The notes below the pieces were generated by a model. The model was not told where the DNA came from. It did not search any database and worked only from the letters and a program-made list of their open reading frames with translations. From assembly GCF_049933045.1 (NCBI RefSeq), contig NZ_CP187926.1, positions 1,116,001 through 1,180,000 of the forward strand: 64,000 nt of DNA. The letters are read 5' to 3'. Below are positions 44,405 to 52,620 of the stretch, one piece after another; the stretch's first letter is position 1, and each line of letters opens with the position of its first letter. The stretch is from Pseudocolwellia sp049933045 (GTDB lineage Bacteria > Pseudomonadota > Gammaproteobacteria > Enterobacterales > Alteromonadaceae). The position numbers and the translations under genes were made by a program.

Positions 44405-46183
44405 TTAATGATTGTGTCTTGGAAGCTTTTTAGAGATCCCCTGATACTTAGTGGCGAGTTCAATAACGGCTCCTTGTGATAAATCTCCCACGGTATCGCG
44501 GTAAATTTCTTGCCAAGGTGTTTGTGATTTAGGAGGCGCAAGTGGCGTTGTGGATTTGCGACTTTCAAATACACCTTCGGGTAGCAATACGTTACAAGTT
44601 CCTTTGTTCATATCTATCCGCAGCATATCGCCTGTTTGTAAATAGGCTAAGCCACCGCCAACAGAGCTTTCTGGTGAAACATGTAAAATAGAAGGGCTGT
44701 CTGATGTACCTGACTGACGTCCGTCACCTAAAGTTGGTAAGCTCGTAATACCTTGTTTAATTAAATAATCAGGTGGCTGCATGTTGACAACTTCTGCCGA
44801 ACCAGGCCAACCAATAGGACCTGCGCCGCGTATAACAAGTATGCAACTTGCATCTATATTAAGTTGTGGGTCATTAATACGTTGATGATAATCTTCAGAA
44901 TCTTCAAAAATTATCGCACGTGCATCAAATACACCTTCGTTACCTTTTTCTGAAAGAAATCGTTGACTAAATTCAGGTGATATAACGCTAGTTTTCATGA
45001 TGGCGAAGTCGAAAAAGTTACCTGAGAACACAGCAAAACCAGCGTCTTTTAGCATAGGTTCAGCAAATGGCTTTATAACTTCTCTGTCAGTTTTTGGTAA
45101 ATTTAATAAGTTATCAGCTAAGGTTTTACCTGTAACCGTGAGTACATCGCCGTTTATTTCCTTGGCATTTAACAATTCCCACATGATGGCAGGAACACCA
45201 CCTGCTCTATGAAAACGCTCACCTAAGTATTCACCTGCGGGTTGAACATTGGCAAGTAAGGGAATTGGGCGTGCAAGTTCATTCCAATCTTCAGCGGTTA
45301 TTTCAACTCCAGCATGTCGTGCCATTGCCATAAGGTGTGGTTGTGCATTGGTCGAGCCGCCAATCGCTGAAATAACTTTCATGGAATTAATAAAGGTTTC
45401 GCGGGTTAGTACTTTAGAAGGAGTTAGATCTTCGTAAGCCATTTCAACAATACGAACGCCAGTACGATAGGCCATTTGACCTCTTTCTTTATAAGGTGCT
45501 GGTATTGCGGCACAACCGGTTAAAGACATACCTAAAGCTTCAGCTACTGAGTTCATGGTTAATGCGGTACCCATGGTATTACAGTGACCTGCTGATGGAG
45601 CTGAATCCATAGCGATGTTGAGAAATTCGGTCTCATCAATTTCACCAGCGGCTAAGCGTTTTCTTGAACGCCAAATTACAGTGCCTGAGCCCACTAATTC
45701 ACCGTCATGCCAGCCATCAAGCATTGGTCCGCCTGATAAGACGATAGCTGGAATATCTACTGTTGAAGCTGCCATTAAACTTGAAGGTGTTGTTTTATCA
45801 CAACCTGTTGTTAGGACAACGGCATCAATTGGGTAGCCAAATAATATTTCTACCAAACCTAAATAAGCTAAGTTTCGATCAAGAGCAGCTGTAGGACGTC
45901 GGCAGTTTTCAAATATTGGATGCGCTGGAAATTCTATTGGAATTCCACCTGCAGCGCGTACGCCATCTTTTACTCGTTTTGTTAATTCAAGATGAATACG
46001 ATTACACGGCGCTAGATCACTACCTGATTGAGCGATACCAATTATAGGTTTGCCTGAACGTAGCTCTTCTGGCGTTATACCGTAATTCATAAAACGCTCT
46101 AAATATAAAGCGGTTAGATCGATATGCTCTTTGTTATCAAACCAATCTTGCGAACGGAAACGGTGGTTTTTATTTAATTTCAT
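44405..46183 (-). CDS. xylD: D-xylonate dehydratase (IlvD/Edd family)
   Basis: A 592-residue Fe-S dehydratase turning D-xylonate into 2-keto-3-deoxy-D-xylonate. It matches Caulobacter XylD almost throughout: FRSQDWFDNKEHIDLTALYL (in parts), PCNRIHLEL, VLTTGCDKTTPSS with a cluster Cys, APSAGHCNTMGTALTMNS, GAGPIGWPGSAEVVNMQPP, TLGDGRQSGTSDSPSIL, and the end KLPRHNH. I take ATG 46183; the open frame extends 36 codons upstream, but that part is not family-like and overlaps the GH43 stop. It lies 25 bases behind GH43. Confidence 0.96.
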   Translation of the reverse strand: MKLNKNHRFRSQDWFDNKEHIDLTALYLERFMNYGITPEELRSGKPIIGIAQSGSDLAPCNRIHLELTKRVKDGVRAAGGIPIEFPAHPIFENCRRPTAALDRNLAYLGLVEILFGYPIDAVVLTTGCDKTTPSSLMAASTVDIPAIVLSGGPMLDGWHDGELVGSGTVIWRSRKRLAAGEIDETEFLNIAMDSAPSAGHCNTMGTALTMNSVAEALGMSLTGCAAIPAPYKERGQMAYRTGVRIVEMAYEDLTPSKVLTRETFINSMKVISAIGGSTNAQPHLMAMARHAGVEITAEDWNELARPIPLLANVQPAGEYLGERFHRAGGVPAIMWELLNAKEINGDVLTVTGKTLADNLLNLPKTDREVIKPFAEPMLKDAGFAVFSGNFFDFAIMKTSVISPEFSQRFLSEKGNEGVFDARAIIFEDSEDYHQRINDPQLNIDASCILVIRGAGPIGWPGSAEVVNMQPPDYLIKQGITSLPTLGDGRQSGTSDSPSILHVSPESSVGGGLAYLQTGDMLRIDMNKGTCNVLLPEGVFESRKSTTPLAPPKSQTPWQEIYRDTVGDLSQGAVIELATKYQGISKKLPRHNH

Positions 46184-46208
46184 TATAAGGTTTCTTATGT
46201 AGATTAAT

Positions 46209-47852
46209 TTAAAGATGAGGGACATATTCAAAATGATGGAAGTCTGCAAAGACACCTTCACCACTTTGATCTGAACAATGTAAACAGACAAACGCGCCAG
46301 TAAAAAAACCTTTACCTTTTATGTAGTCGTCTGAAAGTTTCCAAGCATCAAATACAATTTCTATCCCTTGCCAAGTCACATCATCGAATGAATATTCGAA
46401 CATTAATGAACTACCGCATACAGCCACCTTTAATGATATATAGGTAACAGAGTCGGGAATCATTATAGGTTTATCGTAAAAGTAGTAAGTCGCTTCGCCT
46501 TTATCGACTTGAATAATTCGCAGGCATCGAGTACCAAGGTTTTCATCTAACTCAACGAAGCAGTAGACCCAGTTTTTAGTATTGTAATAACAAGCTATAC
46601 CTGCATTTTGTTGTTCATTGTTGGGTGAGAATGACACTTTGGTTTTAGCGTCGAAGTCAAAATGTTTCCATCTATAGCCAACGGTTGATTGGGGAAACTG
46701 AGAAATTAAAGGCTCTTGCCCGAACAGTCTTAAATGAGATTGTGTATTTGTTAGCGCTCCCATTTCTGAGCAAAAAGGAACCCGTAAAGTTTGCCATTCT
46801 GGATTTAGTGTATTGCTATCAAAATTATCAATAAAAACTTCTGATAATGATTGAGTTTCAATTGTTGAAGTATTTGTTAAAAGAGAAGAAAAGCTGGGCG
46901 CTTCAACCTGTAACTTAGTTTGAGAACCACCAACAACATAAGGCCAACCATCTCGCCATTCTATTTTGTCGATTGCGGTTTCTCTGCCGAGCGGGCAGTA
47001 ACCGGATATTTTGTTATTTTCAATGTTAATGGTGTCAGGAAGAGGGCGACCCACAAGAAAAACCATATACCATTCGTTGGAATGGGTTTTGATCATTGAC
47101 CCATGTCCTGCTTTTTGTAGAGGGGCTTCAGGGTTATCAATGGTAGTTAAAATAGTCTCATCTGGGTGTAACTCAAATGGACCAAAGACACTTTTACTGC
47201 GTAATACTGTTACAGCATGGTCATAAAGGGTTCCGCCTTCAGCAACCAATAAATAATAGAAGTCATCAACTTTATATAAATGTGGAGCTTCAGTTAACTT
47301 ACGTTCTGTTCCGCCAAATATTACTTTACGGTCGGTCGATAAACGCTGTTCATCATGAAAGTATTCTTGGATGATAATGTTGTTATGTGGATTACTGTGG
47401 TGTCTAGGTCCCCATTGTCTGTAAGTCATAAACTTTCTGCCGGACTCATCATGGAAAAGTGAAGGGTCGAAACCGCCAAACTTTAACTTGATTGGTTCGC
47501 TCCACGGACCTTCAATATTTTCGGCCGTAACAAGGAAGTTATCGCCAGATTTCCAAGGACTATCAACACTCTTAACATTGGAATAAACTAGCCAAAACAG
47601 ACCATCGTTGTATGTTAGACAAGGTGCCCAAACACCACCAGAATCCGGAATACCATTCATATCTAATTGGCTAACGCGGTTTAAAGGTTGCGCGACTAAG
47701 CTCCAGTTTTTGAAATCAGTGCTATGAAAAATACGAACACCCGGAAACCATTCAAACGTTGAGGTAGCAATATAATAATCTTCGCCTTTATTACAGATAA
47801 CAGGATCTGGGTGAAAGCCTTTTAATATTGGATTATTGATCATTTCCATCAT
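46209..47852 (-). CDS. GH43 beta-xylosidase, subfamily 11 type, copy 1
   Basis: A 547-residue intracellular enzyme with no signal peptide. The GH43 propeller (about 1-320) shows the base Asp in FHPDPVICNKGEDYYIATS, the modulator Asp in GGFDPSLFHDESG, and the acid Glu in LTEAPHLYKVDDFYYL. A C-terminal beta-sandwich (about 345-547) follows, as in XynB3-type xylosidases. It releases xylose from imported xylo-oligosaccharides. First gene of the Weimberg operon, 37 bases behind a LacI/GntR-like operator. The start could also be the ATG at 47849 or 47843. It is paralogous to the gene at 57927-59591. Confidence 0.94.
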   Translation of the reverse strand: MMEMINNPILKGFHPDPVICNKGEDYYIATSTFEWFPGVRIFHSTDFKNWSLVAQPLNRVSQLDMNGIPDSGGVWAPCLTYNDGLFWLVYSNVKSVDSPWKSGDNFLVTAENIEGPWSEPIKLKFGGFDPSLFHDESGRKFMTYRQWGPRHHSNPHNNIIIQEYFHDEQRLSTDRKVIFGGTERKLTEAPHLYKVDDFYYLLVAEGGTLYDHAVTVLRSKSVFGPFELHPDETILTTIDNPEAPLQKAGHGSMIKTHSNEWYMVFLVGRPLPDTINIENNKISGYCPLGRETAIDKIEWRDGWPYVVGGSQTKLQVEAPSFSSLLTNTSTIETQSLSEVFIDNFDSNTLNPEWQTLRVPFCSEMGALTNTQSHLRLFGQEPLISQFPQSTVGYRWKHFDFDAKTKVSFSPNNEQQNAGIACYYNTKNWVYCFVELDENLGTRCLRIIQVDKGEATYYFYDKPIMIPDSVTYISLKVAVCGSSLMFEYSFDDVTWQGIEIVFDAWKLSDDYIKGKGFFTGAFVCLHCSDQSGEGVFADFHHFEYVPHL

Positions 47853-47879
47853 GTACGTCTCAAGTTAGTCAGTTTATTT

Positions 47880-47908
47880 AGCTTAAAATGTTCCCGGTAA
47901 CATTGCAA
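47880..47908 (-). promoter_or_regulatory. Candidate promoter of the Weimberg operon
   Basis: On the minus strand TTGCAA (47903-47908) and TAAGCT (47880-47885) stand 17 bases apart, a plausible -35/-10 pair, although the -10 is weak. Transcription would begin about 20 bases before the GH43 ATG. The operator at 47889-47902 fills the spacer, the classic position for repression. Confidence 0.45.
47889..47902. promoter_or_regulatory. LacI/GntR-like operator of the Weimberg operon
   Basis: TGTTCCCGGTAACA is a near-perfect palindrome with a central CG. With flanks it fits the E. coli GntR consensus ATGTTA-N4-TAACAT at 11 of 12 fixed bases. It ends 37 bases upstream of the GH43 start and lies between the candidate -35 and -10. 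The likely binder is the GntR-like regulator at 56829-57827; this is inferred. Confidence 0.7.
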
Positions 47909-48000
47909 GCAAGTTGTTGATAAAAAATAATCAGAAAACATAAGTAAAACATAAGGAACTTGTTTTTATATATAGTTGGATTTATATTTAACTAGCGAAG

Positions 48001-48545
48001 CGTAAATCTCGGGGGCTTGCCCCCGTGCTGGATAGTGTATACTGGGGGGACCCCAGTAAATGCTATTCTTCATATGGAACTTCAAAGAAATACACATCAT
48101 GTCTTTAGATTAATGTACACACTTTGTGTGGATACCAAAGTATCGACACAAAGTCTTCATTGAACCTTATCGTTCAACAATGAAAGCAATTATTCAAAAA
48201 GTAGGATATGACTACGATATTGATATCGTAGAGTTAGAAATTCCGAGTGACCATATTCATATGGTTATTAGAGGGATCCCTAAACAGTCGCCAAGCGATG
48301 TTATGCAAATAATTAAAAGTATAACTGCTCGTGAGTTTTTTAGAATTTATCCTGAAATTAAAAAGCAGTATTTCTGGGGCGGTAAATTATGGACACAAAG
48401 CTTTTTTGTTGAAACGATTGGTAACGCAACAGAAGAAGTTATCAGGAAATATGTTCAAGAACAGTTAATCGAATTAGATGGTAAAGAAATTAATAGCGAT
48501 CCACTGAACTTGTTTTGAAACTCGGTCGCTTGCGGCCGAGAATTT
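48001..48545 (+). mobile_element. IS200-like single-gene insertion element (approximate ends)
   Basis: A tyrosine-HUH transposase gene is bracketed by subterminal hairpins, as in IS200/IS605 elements. The left one is CGGGGGC/GCCCCCG (48010-48016/48019-48025). The right one is CTCGGTCGC/GCGGCCGAG (48521-48529/48532-48540) with one G-T pair. A further perfect stem, TACTGGGG/CCCCAGTA (48040-48047/48051-48058), stands just before the gene. In IS200 an equivalent hairpin blocks read-through and hides the ribosome site. There is no tnpB and no inverted terminal repeat. Exact ends cannot be fixed without an empty site. Confidence 0.75.
48074..48518 (+). pseudogene. tnpA: IS200/IS605-family TnpA transposase, frameshifted near its start
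   Basis: The ATG at 48074 opens MELQRNTHHVFRLMY, the canonical N-terminus, but the frame is lost at about 48119. The next frame continues HFVWIPKYRHKVF and runs to the stop at 48518. One extra base explains it; restored, the protein has 147 residues, the family size. The HUH motif is intact in SDHIHMVI, and the catalytic Tyr is likely in EEVIRKYVQEQ. A shortened protein could start at GTG 48126, but it would lack the first beta strand. Either a dead copy or a base error. Confidence 0.85.
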
Positions 48546-49144
48546 TATCCTTCTGTTTTTTAATTCTTTTGTTGTATTTTTGGCTTAGCAACAGTGAGGG
48601 AGTGAATGATGAAGTTTGATTTGAATTTATTTTGTAACACGCAACCATTTTTTCAGGGAAATATTAAGGAAGTTTAAGCCCTGCATGGATAAGACTATTA
48701 ATATATGGCTCTATAGTACGGTCTAATTACATGGCTAAATTGATTGCCTAAATACATAAAGCAGGGAGCTGCCGTTAATTTATTTTCATTCATTGTATTT
48801 ATAAAAGCTTAAATTATATTTTTGTGAATAGTTACTCAAATTTTTATTATATCTAGTTTATTTAAAATAAAATCATAACGCTTGTAAACCAATTGGTTAT
48901 CTAGGTTTTTTCGTTTTTACTATGCTAAGACAAACATTATTCAACACTTTTCTAAATAAAATACATTGATTTTGTATATCTTTTAAGTGAATCTACGCTG
49001 AGATTTTAATTTGGTAACTACACTATTTGATTTTAGGTTATATAGGTTTGTATTACCCATTTGAAATTTTTTATAGCTAAGTAAGGTCATATTTAATTAG
49101 CTAGATTTAATTATTCTTATAAATATAAAGTGATTGGGGTTGTT
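48546..49144. other. Intergenic: between the IS element and the first alginate lyase
   Basis: About 600 AT-rich bases. A short frame at about 48608-48677 has a start but no family likeness and is followed by many stops; I do not call it a gene. The only clear element is the palindrome at 48887-48898. Confidence 0.45.
48887..48898. promoter_or_regulatory. Palindrome upstream of the first PL7 gene
   Basis: AACCAATTGGTT is a perfect 12-bp palindrome about 235 bases before the PL7 gene. A half copy, AAACCAATT (53967-53975), stands about 230 bases before the divergently oriented third PL7 gene. It may be an operator; no binder is known. Confidence 0.35.
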
Positions 49145-50566
49145 GTGTTGATAAATTATAAAGTTGTTTTTTTATGTCCATTGTTACTGGCTGCAGGTTG
49201 CGGTTCATCTTCTTCAGATGATCCTAGTTCTTCAAGTACAGCAATTACTGTAGAAGCAGAAACTCCAGTTGTTGAGGTTCCTGTAATAGACCTTCCTGTT
49301 GAAGAAACGAGCGAGCCACAAGCTGATATTACTTGTAGTGGACTTGCCTTTTTACCTTTTAGCAGTGCTATTGCTACAGACTCAAGTGCTGGTTATCCTG
49401 CAAGTAATGCTATTGATGGTAGTTTTATCAGCACTTCACGCTGGTCTACAGCGAGTACGAACCAGTCTTTAACCCTAACACTTGAACAAGCAGCTTTAGT
49501 TAAAGGTTTATCTATCACTTGGTTAAACGAAGATAGCCGTAATTATAGTTATGATATTGAAGTATCGACCGATAATAGTACTTGGACTCCTCTTGCGACT
49601 TCAGAGCTAAGTGATGAGTCTACCGATAGAGGTGTATTTACAGATCTAACAGATACTACAGCTAAATATATTAAAATTATTACGACAGGTAATAATGTTG
49701 ATAGCAGCAGTAACATTGTTGAAGTTGAAGCTTTTGGTTGTCAGTCTGATGTTACGTCAGACATCGAGTTAATCGATTGGTATTTAAGTATTCCTGTTGA
49801 TGAAGATACGGCATCGAAAGCAGAAAGTATTTGGGAGAATGACTTAAATGATGATTACTTCAACTCAGAATACTTTTTCAATTCCCTTGATAACGGTTTA
49901 GTTTTTAGATCGCCAATTGAAGGCACTAAAACATCAGAAAACACTAAATATACTCGTACCGAATTAAGAGAGATGTTACGTAGAGGCAATACAAGTATTA
50001 GCACTCAAGGTGTTAATGCTAATAACTGGGTATTTTCAAGTGCGCCACAAAGTGAGCAAGATAAAGCGGGTGGAGTTGATGGTGAACTAGTTGCTGAGTT
50101 ATCAGTTAACCATGTTACAACAACAGGTGACGCTAATCAGGTAGGGCGAGTAATCATTGGTCAAATTCATGCAAATAATGATGAACCAGTTCGTGTTTAT
50201 TACCGTAAATTACCTAGTAATGAGAACGGCTCGATCTATCTGGCTCATGAAATACGCGGTGGAGATGATACTTATCGCGAAATAATTGGTACACGTTCAC
50301 AAAGTGCTTCTAATCCGAGTAATGGCATCAAGTTAAATGAACGCTTTGGTTATAAAATTACGGTAGTAGGTAATTCACTGACTTTCGTTCTTACTCGTGA
50401 TGGTGAGGCAGATCTAACTGAAATTATTGATATGTCTAACAGTGGTTACGACATTGCTAATGAGTATATGTACTTCAAAGCCGGTGTTTATAACCAAAAT
50501 GATACGGGTGAAGAAAAGGATTACGTACAAGCTACCTTTTATAAAATAGATAATAGCCATGATTAA
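49145..50566 (+). CDS. PL7 alginate lyase lipoprotein with an F5/8-type (CBM32-like) domain
   Basis: A 473-residue secreted lipoprotein. After the lipobox LLLAAGC comes a Ser-rich linker, then a discoidin-like domain (roughly 65-200) with YPASNAIDGSFIST and RWST. The PL7 lyase domain (roughly 207-470) has the three family motifs: RTELREML, GQIHA and YFKAGVYNQ. These carry the Arg, Gln/His and Tyr residues of the beta-elimination site. It cuts alginate at the cell surface. Start is uncertain: GTG 49145 or TTG 49148 follow GGGG at 49136-49139, while the longer GTG at 49130 lacks a ribosome site. Poly-G versus poly-M preference is not certain; QIH usually goes with G-active or mixed enzymes. Confidence 0.92.
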   Translation: MLINYKVVFLCPLLLAAGCGSSSSDDPSSSSTAITVEAETPVVEVPVIDLPVEETSEPQADITCSGLAFLPFSSAIATDSSAGYPASNAIDGSFISTSRWSTASTNQSLTLTLEQAALVKGLSITWLNEDSRNYSYDIEVSTDNSTWTPLATSELSDESTDRGVFTDLTDTTAKYIKIITTGNNVDSSSNIVEVEAFGCQSDVTSDIELIDWYLSIPVDEDTASKAESIWENDLNDDYFNSEYFFNSLDNGLVFRSPIEGTKTSENTKYTRTELREMLRRGNTSISTQGVNANNWVFSSAPQSEQDKAGGVDGELVAELSVNHVTTTGDANQVGRVIIGQIHANNDEPVRVYYRKLPSNENGSIYLAHEIRGGDDTYREIIGTRSQSASNPSNGIKLNERFGYKITVVGNSLTFVLTRDGEADLTEIIDMSNSGYDIANEYMYFKAGVYNQNDTGEEKDYVQATFYKIDNSHD

Positions 50567-51038
50567 TTAGTCTGTTAAACCTAATAGATAAAACAATAAA
50601 TATTAAAGTTATTCGTTTTATCTTATTTATCCTTTTTTACTTTATGTATTACCAGTTTATTGTTCTACTCTTCTTTTTGGTCTAGCACTTTGGTAAGGTG
50701 TTACGTAGTGTCTAGATGGAATTCATTTAAAAGTGAATCAAAAGCTAAGATTAAAAATAAGTGGTGTAACAAATAGCGACCCGGTGAATATTAAAATGAA
50801 TAAAGTATTTACTATATTTGGTGAACCTTTAGTAAGGATGCATTAAGTGCTGTAATTAACGATTCTAAAGGTGTTGAAGAGTTTAATACTACTTATAAGT
50901 AGTACTTGGACACTAGTTAAATAAAAATATTAGCTTTTAATAAAACCAGTAATGAAAATTACTGGTTTTTTAATATTAATGAGGCAGCCAACATTAAATT
51001 GTTATTTATGCATTGGAAGTGCAGAAAAGGAAAAATAT
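50567..51038. other. Intergenic: between the first and second PL7 genes
   Basis: It contains the terminator at 50942-50971 and a 9-bp inverted pair AGATAAAAC/GTTTTATCT just after the first lyase. A stretch near 50836-50903 reads KDALSAVINDSKGVEEFNTTYK in one frame, possibly a scrap of a lost gene. No intact gene. Confidence 0.45.
50942..50971 (+). terminator. Terminator with GAAA loop before the second PL7 gene
   Basis: AAAACCAGTAAT (50942-50953) and ATTACTGGTTTT (50958-50969) form a perfect 12-bp stem with a GAAA tetraloop and a T run. It overlaps the first codons of the longest open frame for the next lyase, which argues that the lyase starts at 51039 instead. Confidence 0.85.
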
Positions 51039-51983
51039 ATGTTATCTCCTATTAAAGTCTTACTTGTTTTATGTATCGCTATGGGCATAGTTCAGCACAA
51101 TATTGCGCAAGCACAAGAAATTAAAAATAGCCGTAGTGAAGTGATTAAATTAGATCCGTCATTGAGCCCCGCTGAAAACTTTAATTTAAAACAATGGAGC
51201 TTAAGCTTACCTGTAGATACTAATAAAGATGGGATTGCTGATAATGTTCCTGAAAATTATGTTTCTCAAGGGTTAACAATAAAACCTTTGTTTTATACAG
51301 CTGAAGATGGCGGTATGGTGTTTTATGCACCTGCCGAGGGACCTAAAACCTCTGAGAATACTAAATATACTCGTACTGAATTACGCGAGATGTTGAGAGA
51401 GGGCGATAACAGTATCAAAACGAAAGGTATTTCTAAAAACAATTGGGTTTTTAGTACTTCTAGAAGCGCTATTCGGAGAAAATCAGGTGGTATTGATGGA
51501 ACACTTGATGCAACGCTTTCTGTTAATCATGTAACAACGACTGGTGATATTAAAAAGCTGGGCAGGGTTGTTATTGGTCAAATACATGCAACTAAAGATG
51601 AACCTTTAAGAATATATTACCGGAAATTACCAACCAATACGCATGGTGCTATTTATATCGCGCACGAACCTTTAGAAAGTGATGAGCAATGGTATGAACT
51701 TATTGGTTCACGTAAAAGTGATACTACAAATAATGAAGACGGTATTCGTTTAGATGAAGTCTTTAGCTATAGAGTAGAAGTTGATGGTGACTCACTAAAG
51801 GTAACTATTATAAGAGACGGTAAGCCTGATGTAGTGCAAGAAGTCGATATGAGTAATAGTGGCTATGAACGCAACGATCAGTATATGTACTTTAAAGCTG
51901 GTGTTTATAATCAAAATAATACAGCTGATGAAAACGACTATGTTCAAGCGACTTTCTATCAATTAGAAAATAGTCATAAATAA
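51039..51983 (+). CDS. PL7 alginate lyase, secreted single-domain
   Basis: A 314-residue protein with a Sec signal (cut near AQA, residue 24-27) and one PL7 domain. It shares TKYTRTELREML, VNHVTTTGD, GRVVIGQIHA, YYRKLPTN and YFKAGVYNQN with the lyase just upstream, so the two arose by tandem duplication. This copy lacks the lipobox and the discoidin domain and should be periplasmic or released. ATG 51039 has AAGGAAAAA at the right distance; an upstream ATG at 50952 lies inside a terminator. Confidence 0.92.
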   Translation: MLSPIKVLLVLCIAMGIVQHNIAQAQEIKNSRSEVIKLDPSLSPAENFNLKQWSLSLPVDTNKDGIADNVPENYVSQGLTIKPLFYTAEDGGMVFYAPAEGPKTSENTKYTRTELREMLREGDNSIKTKGISKNNWVFSTSRSAIRRKSGGIDGTLDATLSVNHVTTTGDIKKLGRVVIGQIHATKDEPLRIYYRKLPTNTHGAIYIAHEPLESDEQWYELIGSRKSDTTNNEDGIRLDEVFSYRVEVDGDSLKVTIIRDGKPDVVQEVDMSNSGYERNDQYMYFKAGVYNQNNTADENDYVQATFYQLENSHK

Positions 51984-52082
51984 ATGAGCTGGTTATAATT
52001 ATTCTTCAGTCCAAAAAAACGTTTAGTTTTAAAGTAACCTTTTGAATAATTGATTAAAGTTAACATAAACATAAACATAAAC

Positions 52083-52111
52083 AAAAGCACCGATATTAAC
52101 GGTGCTTTTTT
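52083..52111 (+). terminator. Terminator of the second PL7 gene
   Basis: AAAAGCACCG (52083-52092) and CGGTGCTTTT (52100-52109) pair perfectly around a 7-base loop and run into T. Three copies of ATAAAC (about 52065-52082) precede it. Confidence 0.9.
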
Positions 52112-52511
52112 TATTTCTGGATTAGTATAGTTTTCGGATCAGAAAGGTTTTTTACTCATCTTCATTATTGTTCGCGTCGCTATTTCTAATAAACTCATAA
52201 ATCCGAAGTCAGGTACCTAAAATAATAAGCATAGTTGTCATACTATCTATAATTAGACGCAGAATTCCCATTTTATTTTTTGTAGCATTAACTTAATTAT
52301 CGTTATTTAATCAATATTTGAACTCATATGATTTAGGTCGTTTGGTTCAAAGCTCTGTGATTAGATAGTGTATAAGAGAGGTTATATAAGAGAGATTATG
52401 TAATTAAAGTTTATGTGAGAGAACTTATGCAATTAAGTATATAACTCACTATATCTTTAACTCTAACTCTATGTCTGATGGGCAGTGTTGGAATAACAAG
52501 TTGAAGGGTAT

Positions 52512-52541
52512 AAAAAAGCCAGTGAGTAAGTCACTGGCTTT
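52512..52541 (-). terminator. Terminator of the third PL7 gene
   Basis: AAAGCCAGTGA (52515-52525) and TCACTGGCTTT (52531-52541) are a perfect 11-bp stem with a 5-base loop. A T run follows on the minus strand. Confidence 0.9.
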
Positions 52542-52620
52542 AATAAAATAATACTAATGATTGAGTTATCAATGAAGGCAAACCAAATAATTTAACATGG
52601 ATTGCTCACTGATATATTCT

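Larger units (their letters stand above)
51984..52620. other. Intergenic: between convergent PL7 genes
   Basis: It contains one terminator for each flanking gene. Between them, near 52368-52450, is a patch of loosely repeated TATAAGAGAG/TATGTGAGAG words with no known role. No gene. Confidence 0.5.

Noticed and set aside
48608..48790. Short open frame after the IS element
   Set aside because: It starts MMKFDLNLF but reaches a stop after 23 codons, with many stops in the continuation; no family likeness.
50800..50905. Possible gene remnant between the first two PL7 genes
   Set aside because: Two short frames (one reading KDALSAVINDSKGVEEFNTTYK) look coding-like but are too short and lack a recognisable parent family.
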